Shown here piece by piece: positions 23,621 to 37,924 of a stretch of DNA of 64,000 nt. Each line of letters opens with the position of its first letter. The first letter of the stretch is position 1. The stretch lies in assembly GCF_037975245.1 (NCBI RefSeq), contig NC_092583.1, positions 13,975,764 through 14,039,763 on the forward strand, read 5' to 3'. The translations under genes and the position numbers were made by a program. Origin of the DNA: Apostichopus japonicus (taxonomy: Eukaryota; Echinodermata; Holothuroidea; Aspidochirotida; Stichopodidae). The notes beneath the pieces are model-generated. The model did not search any database. It was not told the origin of the DNA and saw nothing but the letters and a program-made list of their open reading frames with translations.

Positions 23621-24289
23621 TGTTTTATAATCTACCATATCTCTCACCGACCAGCCTTTTCGATAACATGTGCATTACGCCTCATAAGAATAGGAGGCTG
23701 TTGGCAATTGGAAAATAGCTTATGGGCATCCGTAGAATCGAATAAAAACTCGAGAACAAAGTTCCGATAATTGGGAAAATGTACAAAGTCGCGTTAATCG
23801 ACTGAGCAGCGGGTCAAATTAGCAGTGAAGTACTGTATAAGAATAGGACTCGCGCACACCTAGCTACTGTATAGCCTAGTAATAGAGGAGACGTTATGAA
23901 ACAGAGGCTAAGCTATCCTCGTATAGGTATTTTTGCAGATGTTTTATTTTAATTGTCTGAGACACTACAATAGGCCTAGCTGCTTATTAATGATCCTGCA
24001 ACATGTTTTACTTTGTTCAAAACTTACTTTACTTACTGGAAAAAGTGTAAAATTGATACTGCACAGAAACATAATTTTTAAATGTGCAATTGCGTAGCAC
24101 CACTCGTCTGCCTAAGTGTCTAACCTTTGTTAATAGAAAGTATTGATATTGTAGATCTGTACTATGGAGATTTGAACAGCAATCAAAGTGGGGGGTGAAT
24201 TTTGCGTTTTGGCGAGTAGAATTTTAGTCACGGTCGCCAAATAGCGAGGAGTACTTTTAAAAATATTTCAGTGTCCAGGTCTGGGAACC

Positions 24290-24560
24290 TTTAAAACATT
24301 ATTTCTCATGGTAGAATATGGATCATTTTCATACATGATATATGGATTTGCCATATTGTGTACAAGAATCCTGTTGCTTGGCCAAATATCGTTGAGGTCA
24401 CCAGAGGTCAAACTCTGGAAACCCTTTTACATGATATTTAACGATGGGAATCGTGGATACTTCTCATACTTGGTGTGTGGATGCATCACATTGTGTACAA
24501 GACCGTCCAATTGTTTTGGGGGATGTGTTCATTGCCACGTACAGAAACCTGACCTGTGGT
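24290..24560 (+). repeat. Degenerate AGGTCA-type repeat copy
   Basis: Phrases such as GTGTACAAGAATCC and GAGGTCACCAGAGGTCAAA match the 16360 family. The 116-codon ORF at 24308-24658 overlaps this and is not considered a gene. Confidence 0.55.
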
Positions 24561-24721
24561 TAGCATGCCATAGTACAATTGTCCATAAAGATAGTGGTTC
24601 GGGCCATTTATATTGTAACAGCTATTTCTGGTTATCAAGCAGAAGTCTAGTGCAATGAAGTCATCGAAACCTCAATAAGTTTTGCATTCTGGTTCAGTAT
24701 GTAGCTACACGCGTCTTGCGC

Positions 24722-25113
24722 ACACAATTGTTCTTGGCAACCATTCCATTGGTTTGCAACATTGTGACCCAGTCTATAATGTATTGGAACCAATATGTTA
24801 GCTGTTTCTACTTTATTTAACGTATACAGGAGTGTTAGCTCAGTGGTTAACACCGGTGCCTTTCAATCATAAGGTCCCCGGTTCGCGACTCACTCCCAGA
24901 TTAATGCATGTCGTCCAGTTACAGAGTTGTTGACAAGTAACAATTCATAATCATGGACGTTAAATATGAATGTAAGAGACTGACTTCGGTCAGCTTGCGG
25001 CTTCGATAAGCCAATGAGGCTTCTTCACGAGTTCCTGCTTGCAGGAGGATCTGAAATACATACATACGTACATACATATACAGGCAAATAATCTAATTCG
25101 ATACCATGGAGTG
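24722..25113 (+). repeat. Older repeat interrupted by the SINE (copy 1)
   Basis: The sequence before the SINE (ATTGTGACCCAGTCTA, GAACCAATATGTTAG) and after it (AATCTAATTCGATACCATGG) aligns with 26276-26422, where no SINE is present. Confidence 0.7.
24831..25076 (+). mobile_element. tRNA-derived SINE with target-site duplication
   Basis: The head has RNA polymerase III promoter boxes: A box TAGCTCAGTGGTTA near 24836 and B box GGTTCGCGACT near 24882. The anticodon arm is degenerate, so this is not a working tRNA. A body with hairpin-prone phrases (GACTTCGGTC, CCTGCTTGCAGG) follows, then a tail of ATAC repeats (25057-25076). The direct repeat TATACAGG flanks it at 24823-24830 and 25077-25084. 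It is non-autonomous and would move with the machinery of a LINE. Confidence 0.85.
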
Positions 25114-26275
25114 TGAAATTGTAGCTAAAACGGTTTCATTTAGACGCGCGTCATGCAAGACAGTTCCTATCACGAAGCAACTCAATTTTATAAAGTTATA
25201 TCCCCCTCTATCGAACGAACACTTTCAGTAATTAAAGAAAAGAGGGGGGAAACAAGAACACATCATTCGAATCGTTTCACCCACTATTCCCCATGCACAA
25301 TACTAATGCGTAACTGCAATTGTTGGAGATGTCTAACAAATCGAGGGCGCCAAACAGTTGTTTCCAAACCTTGCATCAGTGTAACGTGTAGGATTGCAAT
25401 TGACTATTGCTGAGCAAATATGACAATACAAAACAAGATTCGTACATGTTGACATCTTATATACAACCAGCGGAAACCACTGGTCTAGGTATCAATAGGC
25501 GGAACCAGTAGGAGGGACGGGTACAAAGGCAGGGAATGATATCCCCCACAAACTTTTCTCTGCCCACTATGAGAAGGCATTGAAAAAATAATGCCATCTA
25601 ATAAAAACCTACAGTTACTAAATCATTCTTGAAAGCATTAAAGCCACTACTTGAAGCATTACTTCAATGAGAGAGGTCATTTACTAATTAAATCATTTAT
25701 ACAAATTGGCAACGAATACTGTCCTGGTGTCTAATGAAGTCAAATGGAACGTACGATACTGTTTGCGCGAACAGCCTGCCTGATGAAAATTCTGCTCCTT
25801 TGGTTGCAACCAGCAAAGCCACTTACTTTAAAAAAAAAAAAAAAACATTTGTAAACAAGAAGGTTAATAAATCACCTACACAATTTCTAAAGTAGGACTT
25901 TTATTCTTCATTAAAACGGGTAAAAGGTAGCGTTTATCATGTATTAAGTATTTTAGTATACACATCACGTGTACCTATAGAACTGAACCCCGGACAATGA
26001 ATGATCCTTCACCTTGACTAACAGAGCCATCGCGTGCGACTAAATTTATTTAACTATACTGATATCTCAGTGCAAATATTTGTATATTTGTAACAGCTAA
26101 AAATAAAATGCTGAGTAATAGTAAAAGGTCTCTCGACTGTGAAAAAAAAGGACAGGCAAACTTCAGTCACGGTACGCTGCCTGATCTGTAGATAAAAGTA
26201 TTATCAAGAATGCTTTAATACATCCGTGTGGTCCCACCTCCCCCGCTTGAAATAATTCCACACGCACCCACCCAT
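25114..26275. other. Intergenic, nothing recognised
   Basis: Short ORFs only. A weak MITE-like end (TAGGCGGAACCAG near 25496) has no clear partner. Confidence 0.45.
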
Positions 26276-26422
26276 CCACAATTCTTCTTGGCAATTTTGT
26301 CATGGGTTTGAAATATTGTGACCCAGTCTACTGGAAGGACTTAGAACCAATATGTTGACTCTTTTTACTTTATTTAATGTATATACTGGTAAACAGTCTA
26401 TTCGACATCATTGAGATAACAT
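26276..26422 (+). repeat. Paralogous repeat copy without SINE (copy 2)
   Basis: It aligns with 24722-24830 plus 25077-25113. The junction ATGTATATACTGGTAAACAG corresponds to the uninterrupted insertion site. Confidence 0.7.
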
Positions 26423-29400
26423 GTTGATCACCTTGAGCCCTAATTTATTTTTCACCATTTTAGATAACCATGTGGTTTACTCTCCTTCAAATGGTCAAAG
26501 TCGTTGTACAAAATGGAATATGAAATTGTTCCACTCATTTTATTGCTCATATTGTTTACTAATATCTCCAAGTCAATGTCAAACAACATAACAAATAAAG
26601 CCGTCTCCAAATTAAAAATAAAAAAAAAACAATACAGACTCTTGTAGTTATTTTCGTTTTTATTTTTTATTAAGATGTACGATATTATTGGGCAAAAAAA
26701 TATTTTTAGAACATATTGTAGGTTAGTCTAAAGTTTGACTAGAAAATATATTATATGAAAATAATAACCTATTGTTGAGGAAACTTTCTGACTATTGATT
26801 TTCTTTACCCTTTTGCCTAGGCAATGACATTTCACTTCGTTGAGAGATGATAAATTACATTACAGAAATAAAAGGCCACACGAAAGACCACTTGTTATTG
26901 CGACAAGGAGCTAAATGTCAAGGGCTGAAATAATACCGACAATGGAAAATTCTGTTGCGTTATATCTAACGATGACGGTGGGTAGTTAAACAAATTCATA
27001 ATCTGGCCATACGTTGTTAGATTCCCATATACCCCGATCTGTGTGACTTTAGTATTTCAATAAAAACCTGTGTGCCCAGAAATTTAGTACTTATGGTTTT
27101 ACAAATATTTGAATTTAATGTCTTATTTCATGAGTGATAACAGCCTAATTAGAGCCCGAATATGTTCTTTGGCACCTTAGGTGAATTGTTTGTATCTTTC
27201 GTTTATAAACAGGGGCATCGATCCATTTTCATGATTGGGGGGGGGGGGGGGGGTGGGGGCAAACTTTACGATACAAGCATGTACATGAATTCAATTGCAC
27301 TTTGATCAGAAGTTGTATAACACAAATTGAATGTAAGATGTAACATTCATTTTACTTTACTCTTGTTGATGCTACCGTGGCCCATGTGGGCCATACCAAA
27401 TTTAACATTTCATCTCAAACTGTCAAAAGTTTATCTCACCGTTTCAGGTTGGCCTATTTTTGTCGAAATTTCTACTTTTGAAATTTTCAACATTTTTACC
27501 TATTACTCCAAATTGTAAACGGTATAATTAAAACAATATAATTTCTACTTTGTTGTCTCACAATCTCACTTCAGATTTCTTCGAAATAAAATGTTCCCAT
27601 GAAAGTCACTTTCGACTTTTCTGGAAACTTGTATATCAAAACAGTGGACTCATTTTGGCGTTTCATCTCAAGTTTCTACTTTTCTCAAATCTCTATTTTA
27701 TAACAATGTCCAAAAGGATGATACCCTCAACATTAAGACTTTTGATATCAAAATTCCGACTGATTACTCAATATTGCGACGGTTTGTCTCAAAAGTTCAC
27801 ATATTAAATCTCAAAATAGTCCGACCTCTTTTCTTGACATTTAGGATTAGGTACAGGCGACTGAAGGTAACGAAAGGTCAACATGTATAAAGCTGTTGAA
27901 ATTTGCAGTGTCTGTGAAATATTGGACTTTTCATGGAAATTGTCAGCAATAAGGGAAAAGTCGAAAGATTGTGCGATATATGAAACATGAAAAAAAGATA
28001 TATAATTAGATTGCTGGGCACTCTGCTAATGCAAAGATCCAACGAAATGATCCAGCACTGACGTACGTTCAAGGAGAATATCTCTATAGTTACGAAATTG
28101 CGCCTATAGGGAGAGTAGGCGGTGCTGAGACATACACTACTGTATTTTTGTTTTAATTGGAAGCAATAATACACCTTGACACAGTCACGTTTTGTCGCCG
28201 ACACGATGCTTGTGACTTTTGAAAAAGGAGTTCGAATATGTCTATTCCAATATTTATTTTAGCATGTACTGCTTTAAACAAGTGGGAGCAGGCTTTTCAA
28301 AGTATCGCAATTATTGTTTGTTTTATGCATCCACTAGCAAATATGAGGGGGGAGGGGAAGCAACATCATATTTTCCCCTGACACATATATGACCCTTAGA
28401 GCCGATATCCCTCCATTGTTTAAAGGTTGGTTTAAGGCATAGATGCTCAATTTATCCTTCAAGGAGCATTTGTGGAATATGTCGAAAACATAAAATAGCT
28501 ATAACAACTTTGGAGGGAAGGAAACTTTTCAATCATCCCGAGATGATCTCCAAAATTGTTTTTTTTTAGCAAAGTTTCTCGAGAAATACATTTTGACAAA
28601 GTGGTCTTTCAGTCTTAAAGTACAGTAAAGGAACTATGATGTTCGAAATTGTGAGATATTAGCCCTCTCTTTAGAGTCTTACTTCTAGATTATCCTCCCT
28701 TCTGGATCGTGTTTTAGTTATTAAGCGAGATACGACGCGTGGTCTTAAGCATACCGGTATGCATGGTTATAGATATAAACACACGTGACTATACTGATAT
28801 AATACTAATTAATGCCAAGGGTGATTCTGTCAGACACTGCATGTTTAGAGCGGACAATGGTCCCCGCCCCTTCCTCCCGCCCCCCTTAATACTTCCAGTG
28901 GATAAACCTTGAAATGATATCATCTGTTTTGAAAGGAATAATTGCTACAGACGGACAGATAAGGTCAAGAAAGACAGCCAAATTTAGCGGTCCACAAACT
29001 TGAGGTTCACGACCCAGGATCATGCGTTGAGCTCTGAGCCTCGACCCATCAGGCACCACCCGCTCAGAATGGGTGGCCAAAATACATAAAAGTAAGCTTG
29101 GACTATGAACTCGGCGTTCAAAATTAAACTTTGGAGGGTGTGGTGGGTGGGTGGGTGGGTGGGGGGGGGGGGTGGGGGGTATGTCTCAAGGTATATTAAC
29201 ATTCCCTGCATGTTTATATACGTCACTATATGTTATTAACATCGTTTTAGTTTTCAGTAAGGAGATGTTAACGACCATGACCAAAACCTGCATTATTACA
29301 GAAACGTCCAACGACTATAATATCCTATACCAGACTCGTTTAGCACCCCGTCACTCTCGGTCCACCCCCGCAAAGGGGGAGGAGGGGTTGATAAATATTT

Positions 29401-29907
29401 CACGTCATTTTACAAAGTGCTGAATGCATGGTATACGGATGACCTACTTCTGCACATTTATAACAATATGCGGTTAGTGCATTATAAGGTCACTGGTCTT
29501 GAATATCAGGAAGACTCGTTCAGGAGTTCTCCCGCTACTCTCAGTCTGGTGTTTGCTAAGTAGACACCAAAAGAACCCCACGTCAAGTTTTTATTGGCTT
29601 TAGTAAATAAATATGCTAATTAAGCGTAGGTTGGCTATTAACTATTTGATTACAGCAAATATAAACATCCCACGCAAAGCCCCCGTTTTGCCCCTCTGAC
29701 ATATCGCGCAAGAAGGTGAACTATAATAAACTTAACAGAAATTTTAATTTAGTCACAATTTTACCAAACTTATCTAAGCTGTGTAACATAACATAATCTG
29801 AGCAATTTATGTAACATCCTATCTTCCTGTATTTTATGGATGACACATTCTCACATAACTATTAATATGGGCACAAACCAAAGTTTCAAACTTCCTTCTC
29901 TGACTAG

Positions 29908-30390
29908 ATGTACGAGCTAAGATTATCGAGCAGTAACGAAAATGAAAAGCAAAGCAGGACCCTGGAAGAACTTGAGAGCGATCTTGAAAATGTTGTGAAT
30001 CATAACTATATTCACCAGGAAACTGACGTAGACACCCATTATCAGACAACATATATTACCATATATATTACCATATATTACCATATATATTACCATATAT
30101 ATTACGTATTATATGACAGTAGGAGTGGAACATGTTATACTACATTACCGTACTGTGAATCATACACTATCCGTCACATAAAGGAGGCCGACTCGTTGTC
30201 AAGGATATTTTCAGTTGTCATGAATTTACTCAAAACATATACAAATGAAACCAAATCACCAAAATCTCAAAGTTTTTTCCCGTTCATGATAGACCACGTG
30301 ACACTTGCTTATATGGAGCGGCAAAAGAGTCTACAGTGCTACAAAACAATACAATGCAATCAGCATATCTATATATTAGGTGCAGGCTGA
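29908..30390 (+). CDS. Hypothetical ORF, 160 codons, uncertain
   Basis: It begins MYELRLSSSNENEKQSRTLE with an acidic possibly helical start (EELESDLENVV). The middle is translated ATATTACC repeat (Ile/Tyr/His), followed by an unremarkable C-terminal half. No domain is recognised. The simple repeat lacks stops in this frame, which lengthens the ORF artificially. It may be chance or the remnant of a mobile element. Confidence 0.15.
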   Translation: MYELRLSSSNENEKQSRTLEELESDLENVVNHNYIHQETDVDTHYQTTYITIYITIYYHIYYHIYYVLYDSRSGTCYTTLPYCESYTIRHIKEADSLSRIFSVVMNLLKTYTNETKSPKSQSFFPFMIDHVTLAYMERQKSLQCYKTIQCNQHIYILGAG

Positions 30391-33300
30391 GACAGTGGCG
30401 GTGGATGAGGGCTCAATCCTGCTATAGTAGGCGGGAGAGAGGGGGCAGGTGTATACTTCGATGGACTGTGGGACACTTGACTTCGATTTGAGAAGCAACC
30501 CGCAAAGTTACCTCAAAACATTACCTCAAACACCAAGTACATTCGTGCATCCAATTCCATCATTTGAATGTCTCTTCAACTTTGTCTTTGTTAAGAATAT
30601 GAAACCCTCATTTGATATATGATTTTCACACAATGACGTCATCCAGATAATACTTCAAAACTGACTTTTTTTCCTCTTCTCCATAGCCTTACTATTGATT
30701 AATTTCACCTTGAAGTGACACAATTCAAATGTTGGGTCGTATGTCAAAGAACTTGCAACTTTGCAAAGAACTTGCAACTTGCAACGAAAATCATGTGCAA
30801 GTTTTGTTAAGAATAACTTCCTTTTTAGATAAATGAAATACACAAAACTTTTCTCAATTTGTCTGTATTTGTCATAATAATGTCATTTATTTGAAAGGTC
30901 GGTTGCCAGATACACCTGCATCAAGGTTTCACAAAACTTGACAAAGTCACATTTTCGCGCTTAAAAACGATTTGTTCAAAACTGAAAGTGGAGGCAATCT
31001 TATATAGCGATTACTTTATGTGATCAGCAAATGTTCAGCAAATTTTTTTGACTAAAAATGTCACTAATATCCCATTAGACCCTGCTTGACCAAACAGCAC
31101 AGCTACATATCACTTGCTTATGGAGTTAAGTGGATTACAATACCGTATATAGACTTCAACGTTCCGTTATAACCATTGACAAATCCACGGAGTGGGCCCG
31201 GGCCAGCGACATTTATAGAGGATTTGAACGGGGGGGGGGGGGGTGTGCTGCAATACACCGACTGATTTAGGTATGGGTATAATCCTTTATAGATGGGTAG
31301 GGGCAGATCCAGGTTTTGATACAAGAGGCGGTGTGGTCCTCCCCAGGTAAAAAAAGTTAAACGTCAAGTTGTGCATTCTGGGGCATATTTAGACGAATTA
31401 GCCTCTATGCGCAAGGAGTGAGCCAATTCTTCCCTCCGTGAGTGAATGTAAAATAATCCCCCGAATTACGATGACAATTGATGATAATAATGTTAAAGAG
31501 AGATGAGTGTGCAGAGTGTACTGACATTAACATAACAAGAAGTAGAATGGGGGAGGGGAGGAGAGCTGGGGTGGGGGAGGGTAGTGATACATTACTACAA
31601 ACTAAAATAAAACCAGCAATGTTTCATGTTTGGTTTGACTTACTCACAAGAACACTGTTCTTTGGCCGACTATTCGCCCACGTCTCAATCCAACTTGCAA
31701 AAGAGTTCACGACATCCTCAGTGTCATTCATATAACTTGGTTCTGCGTTTGTCAATTGCTTCTTTCAGTCCTTTTGTAGTGGAAATGTAAAGCCAGGATT
31801 TCCGCTTCAGCTTGAGCAGGAAGGCAGTGTCTCTCATTTGAAATGTCAAAAAATGTCACTAATTGCCCAACCTGCTTCAATTTCAAAATGTTATTGATTT
31901 ACCGATATATATATATATTTATAAATGTTATTGATGCATTGAAAGACAAATGGAACCCCATGTTTTATAAGTAAGTTCATGAAGAAGTCTAAATCGCTGC
32001 CAATGGAAAGAAAGGTCATGCAGTTCTAAAAATACCACAATACAGTAAACCCACACGCCACTAAGTTACTATTACACACAGTAGTCGAGTTACGTGTGGG
32101 TAGCATTTTTAAAGCGAGACTCACACGAGAACTTAGTTCTGCCTCAATGTAATATACGTTTACATATATACAATGACTTGATTACATAACAATCATTTCA
32201 TGTTATTGTTAGTAAATCTGCTGAGGTATGCAAAGAATCAAGTCCATGTAATGTTAGCCTACTCGATGCCCAGGAACGAGGACTTGAACAAGTCTAAAAT
32301 CATGACATCATCGAGCCAGCAGCAGTATACTTACGGTTTTAATATTCTTCTTTACCCATTACGAAGGCAATCAATATGGCAGAAGGCCTGCCAATCTCGG
32401 CACCGGTAGGATAATAATAATAAAAATAATAATAACAATTAATCTCGGTTAAAATTGCATACTTGTCTTCCCCCCCCCCCCTTTTTAAAATAATTTCTTT
32501 CTTTATAAAAGTAACGTAATCCCACGCATCGTTTTGTCGCCTGGGCAACAAAAAGATTGAAAATCAACGTTGTACACTTATGACGTCATCCTGAAATAGT
32601 TATGACGTTAAAGGTTTAGTGGTTTTCTTTAAATGTAAAGGCGATGAGATTTTCAAAACAACAATGCCGAAGGGAAGAGCTTGTTTGCTTTCCGAACGAT
32701 TTTTTGATATATTTAGAAATCTTTTACAATGAGGTCCTTCTTTCAGATTCACGCCGTGTTAAAATTCGATATATATAAACAGAAAGTTGGTCGTACGTTT
32801 TTTTAACTTTTTTATTAATTTTTTTTATAAATTGTTGTAATGAATGGGGGTGAAACTTGTTTTGTAAAAGTTTCCATAGGAATGAGAATGTTTATCCTAG
32901 CAACAGAACAATGGCTTAACGCTATAAATTACAAAATGCACTCGAGGGCATTGCGTTAACTTGCAAATAAACAGATATTACAAAACCAAAGAAAAATATG
33001 AGATCACAATTTGAAGAAAAAAGGCTTGAAAGTGATATTAAAAGGTTCTGATGAAAAGAATGGAATATCGTCTATAAATACTTCATGAAGTGGGCAAGGT
33101 CAATCGCCAAACGATCTTTTTAAATTTAGATCTGTTAATGACATGAAAAACTGAGTTAAAGGAAAAAGAGTGAGAGTTGGAGAAAGAGAAGTTTGAACCA
33201 CAAGTGACGGTTATATGCAGTATAGCGTGTACGTGGTGTACATTTTGGCTAACAGGGTTATGATCGCGGAGTCACGAGTCCATGCTAACTTGTCATAAGA

Positions 33301-33475
33301 AAAGTTTAAAGTTTAAAGTTTAAACTTGAGCAATAATTAATCCATAATTAATCAATAACTGGTAATGCCATTTGCATGTGTCATTCGTAATAACAAAAGA
33401 AGTTATATCTAAGTACGGGATTACTGATTCGCATTAAGAAATGAATAAGTTTGAAAAAAAAAATGAATAATTTGT

Positions 33476-33476
33476 A

Positions 33477-33516
<40 letters not shown>
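33476..33516. repeat. AT/ATGT microsatellite
   Basis: An uninterrupted run of alternating T and A continuing into short ATGT repeats. Confidence 0.9.
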
Positions 33517-36500
33517 GCTAACTTGTAAAAGGGAATGAGTCATTTCTAATTGAGCAATTATAAATTACTAAATACTAATTAAGTAACAAATTAATTAAGC
33601 AGTAACTGTTAATACCAATGCATAAATTGTAAGAAGTAATGTGTAACTAAGAGGTTAATAATCGCATTAAGAATTTAATCATTTTGTAAGAATAAAGAGT
33701 AATTTGTAAGAAAAATTATAGTTACTTTGTTTTAATTTTCAAACATTAAAATAAATAAGATGGCTTAAAATTTTACGACGAATCATCTCGGACCAAAAAA
33801 GAATGAAAAACAAAGGAAGTTGCTGTAAATTTCTTAATCAAAACAGACTATTGGTATGTTCGGTAGACTAATTAGCCCAGCAAGTTTAACTGATGAGACT
33901 CTTATGTTTATAGTCTCATTTCACTGTAAATAGGGGGAAAATAAACCTGAACTGAAAGGAAAGTGTATTTACGGTGTACAACATCAAAATTAAAAATACA
34001 TTAAAATGATAATTAATACATACATGGTGCATGAAGTGGGGGAGGGGAGGGGTGAGATAGGTTGGACTAAGGCACTGTGGCATAATGTGCAGCTGATGCT
34101 TGTTATTACACGGATGTCATTTGATAAACTGTGAGACACTTTAACTTAAAAGTGTAGCGTGTCATTTCGATCAAATTGAGGGGGTTGTGGGACGCCTACG
34201 TTTGTGAATTCACGTGCACTGATGTCAAAGTATTTCGGATTATAAAACATTAGTTGTTTCTCAAGTGGACACAACGGAGGCGTCAAGGATGTTTTCTTAC
34301 TGATTGCAGCCCATGCAGCTGACAAATTCATGTAAGTGTTATTCATCATACATATGCTTTATAGTTATATCAATATTAACTGTGATCATTCAGTGGGTTG
34401 GAATTTTTAACTTGAAAACAAGTTGTAACTCGAATCAGGGCAAATAGTTCCACACGTGTTTCTGTGTATGGTAGACCCACAGGCGTTCCATGTACCCGTA
34501 GGAATTGGTAAACTTGTGTTAACAATTTTCAGATTCTTTTTAAAAACAGGAGATTACGTGTCTATCGTACATGTATCATACATAGAGACTAACCATGCTA
34601 ATTAGCCGGGGCAAAACGCTGTCAGCCAAAACAAGATGTAAACAAATATTGGACCAGTACATGAGTATTCAATATTTCGAAACATGACTTCAAATCATAT
34701 TCTCAAGTGTCTCATGGAGCCTGACTTAGGATTGAGATTGGGAAGGGACACGACTCTTGGGTTTGCAGGAGCCGGACCAACATTCAGGGATGTTGAAAAA
34801 TGTTTTCTTTTAGTAAATGAGTTATTCTTGCCTCCTGGAAAACCTTTGGAACCCCTGAAGAAAGGGGTCTAACTACACGCCTGGTGCACGCGTATATAAA
34901 TTAAAACCAGTCGAAAACTTCAGCAATTAGAAGGTTAGAAAGGGAGGGGGGGGGGCAAGAGATTACCGAATATATTGAAGTTCACGGGAATGTGCGACTC
35001 ATTCATGAAGGCAAACAGAAATGTGTCCGTATACTCGAGGTTCTTGATAGTTCGGGATAGAAATCATATAAGTATAGTGTCACCTTAGTGCCTTGCACAC
35101 AGGACAAATATACAATTTAAAAGCCCGCAGTTACGATTTCCAAACAAACCTCTTATTAGTATTTTTTTGTTGTCTATTCTGAATACGATAACCAAGGCAT
35201 AGACACCGTTCTGCTTCTATATGATGTCATTTGTAGGGTTATATAAACTCAGAAAAGCGCGAATATGAAAATTGATTATAGTCAATTAAGTATCTTCCAC
35301 GTGGGGGTAGAATAATTATCACCGGGGAGTACAATCGATGTCAATATACAAGATAAATAACGAATTTAAGTTGGCATTGTGTTGGATCGCGTGAGAAGAA
35401 TTTTTTTCCGAATTGACCAACTGTTTCGACATGTTCCCGTTAAATTAAATGTTTCAAAATTTAATAATATTACTATAGAAAAGTCTTGACCATTAAAAGA
35501 TAAGAAGAAAGCAATTACTATCGACGAAATCAAAGTTATCATACAGTTAACCGATTGCTTTAATGTGTATTATTAGTAGAATCGCCTGAATTAATGGACA
35601 TTGAAGTGGTATTGTATTTATGACTATTTAATCGATATAGCCTATTCAAGACCTTCCTCCCGTCCCTTGGAATTCCAGGATGTCTGATACCTTACGGCGC
35701 AGTCGTTTGATAAAGCGTTTCATTTATGTCTAGCGTGGCGTAACAGTACCGGGAGGGAGGGGGACGGCGGAAAAGGGAAGGGCTTGATAATGGGGGGTGG
35801 ACAAGGGGGAGGTTGGGAGGGAATGGTTGTTAGGTAAAGAGGGAGAGGATGGTAGTTGTAAAGATATGGGAAGGGACCAAATGAAGGGTATTATTTTTTT
35901 GTGTGGAAAAAGATCAATTGCTTCTTGAGCGCTGGCAGCTTCAATGGTATATACATTATCCGTTGTGAGATGCGGCGTGGGTGGATGAAGTCGGTTCTTC
36001 ATAGAGTTCCATAATAATTATATGCGTAGACACACAATACCTTAATTAATTTCATGCACTACAGAATCATTGGTTTCGTGTACCAATCAATACTTTATCT
36101 TTGTCGAGTCTCGGTATGCCCCAACGTTGCCATACGTTGACCAGGATGCCTCCTTACTCCTTACAACATTTCGTGGCAAGGAATACATACCTAACTGAAC
36201 GATATTTTCAACGCATGTGAGAAGCACAGGATTTCAAAGTGGGAAGGGAGGGTAATAAATTTCCAGACATATAACATAAAGAAAATCAGACGGTTTCCAT
36301 ACAGAGAATTGCACTTTAATAAAAATCACAGTAAAACGTTGATGAATCTGTAATCCTTTAAATTTGATATATTACATAGTGAAACATGTGCGATACTGCA
36401 TAAACGTGCACGTTGGCTGGCTGTATTACCATAGACAATAAACGTGAAGATAGAGCACTGTCGTATTGTCGTGCAAGCCAATCAAGAAGATCGGGGCAAA

Positions 36501-37264
36501 CAAACAAGGACCTCTTTGAAACGAAGAGGTATATCTTGTTTGTGTTTCCTGATTACGTATCATGCTTTGAATAGGGTGTGACTCATGTGTTTACTGGCGT
36601 ATCTTAAATCAATAGAATTCACATGCTCGTATCCAGATCGGAAGGTGGCTAGGGATGGGTAATTTTCATCCCTTTCTCGATATAAATTCTGTGATGGAAG
36701 ATCAATAGCAGTTGTTATTGTAGGATTGGTCCATTCTCGTATGTCTTTCCTACTGCAGTTGATAGACAGTTACGTGTTTAAGTCTGAACCGTCTCCTATG
36801 CAGGGGTATTGAATCCCCCCCCCCCCTCCGCTCAGCAGAGTTTCTTGGTGAATGTGAAAGTAACAACACGTATTGATATCTCTTCAATCACATGTAGGCT
36901 ATATATGACGTAAATCGTAATCTTGATAGTTGGGCCCAGGACAGAACAAAGATGTTGGTTTCGTGAAGGTAGGCTATTGCAAATTCTAATTAAAAAAAAA
37001 AACACACACACATACACACACATGGTCATATATGCTGCTAAAGCAGAAGCCACTCAACAAATTTAATGGATTTCAAAATCTTACGGCTGCTTGTCATTTT
37101 CATTTTCTAAAAAGTTTTAATTTCTGAAATATGTTTTGATATTGGTGCAGAGGCAACACACTGCACACTTACATTGATTGATTCATCCTGCATGCTTGCT
37201 GAAACTTTCGTTTGACCTAAGTTATAGCATTATTAAGCCTCAGAGTACAACATTTGACGTCTAT

Positions 37265-37757
37265 TCGTTCTTTTTTTTCTGGAGGAGGGGTTACCTTACC
37301 TTCTCCCTTCATTGGAATCGGCTTCTACGTGAACCCAGGTACACACCCCTTTTGTATAAAATCATGGTTCCGCCTATGACAACTCCATATAGGTTCATGT
37401 CATTATCTAACTCAGTCGGAAACTGTGTGAAAGATACATATTATTTCTATTGAATTTATTTCAAAGCACTGGTCGGGGTCCAGGGGCGATGCCCCCAGAA
37501 GTTGTTGGATTTTGGACAACAGCATATGTCAGACAGAGAATTTAATTTTTGTGGAAGGTATTCCAAGCCAGGAAGCTAAAGCGCTTTCATACAGTGGTCT
37601 TGTAGTTAATTTTAACTTAAGCACAGAAATACATTCCAGACAATTCAATTTCACTGGAAAGTATTTAAAAGGCCTCCACCCACCCCTCCGCGGGGGTGTC
37701 GATGGGGCAGAGCTGGAGGAGGAGAGTATCATGATGCCCCCTTGGTGCCGCCACTGG
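37265..37757. mobile_element. Remnants of MITE-like elements
   Basis: The right boundary reads CAGTGGCGGCACCAAGGGGG on the opposite strand (ending near 37757), the same end type as the elements at 22001 and 58104. The left boundary is unclear. CCGCCTATG near 37370 and GGGGCGATGCCCCCAGAAG near 37482 look like internal or end fragments. Confidence 0.35.
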
Positions 37758-37924
37758 GTAGTCATATGGTTGCATGCTACGTATGATCTACGTACACGCA
37801 TCTGCAACTGATTAAGGAACCGAGATGTAGGACTTTGGGTAGTAAACTAACCAGAATGCAAAAATGCATTGTGGTTTCGATGATGTTACATAAGCAATTT
37901 TCTTCATGAATCTGACGTAATGCA

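Larger units (their letters stand above)
26423..37264. other. Long intergenic stretch without a confident gene
   Basis: No exon with homology is seen on either strand. Contents: G tracts at about 27237-27256, 29160-29172 and 31231-31242; an ATATTACC-type repeat near 30045-30105 inside a 160-codon ORF; TA repeats at 31906-31920 and 33476-33504; a TTTAAAG triplet array near 33305; and a GA/GGGAGG-rich stretch at 35745-35860. Composition is AT-rich throughout. Confidence 0.5.

Noticed and set aside
24308-24658. 116-codon + strand ORF
   Set aside because: It overlaps a degenerate AGGTCA repeat.
24829-24900. Functional tRNA gene
   Set aside because: A and B boxes are present, but the anticodon loop has eight bases, the stems fail and a SINE body follows.
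25493-25822. Possible MITE (TAGGCGGAACCAG to AGCAAAGCCACTTA)
   Set aside because: The inverted ends match too poorly and no target duplication was found.
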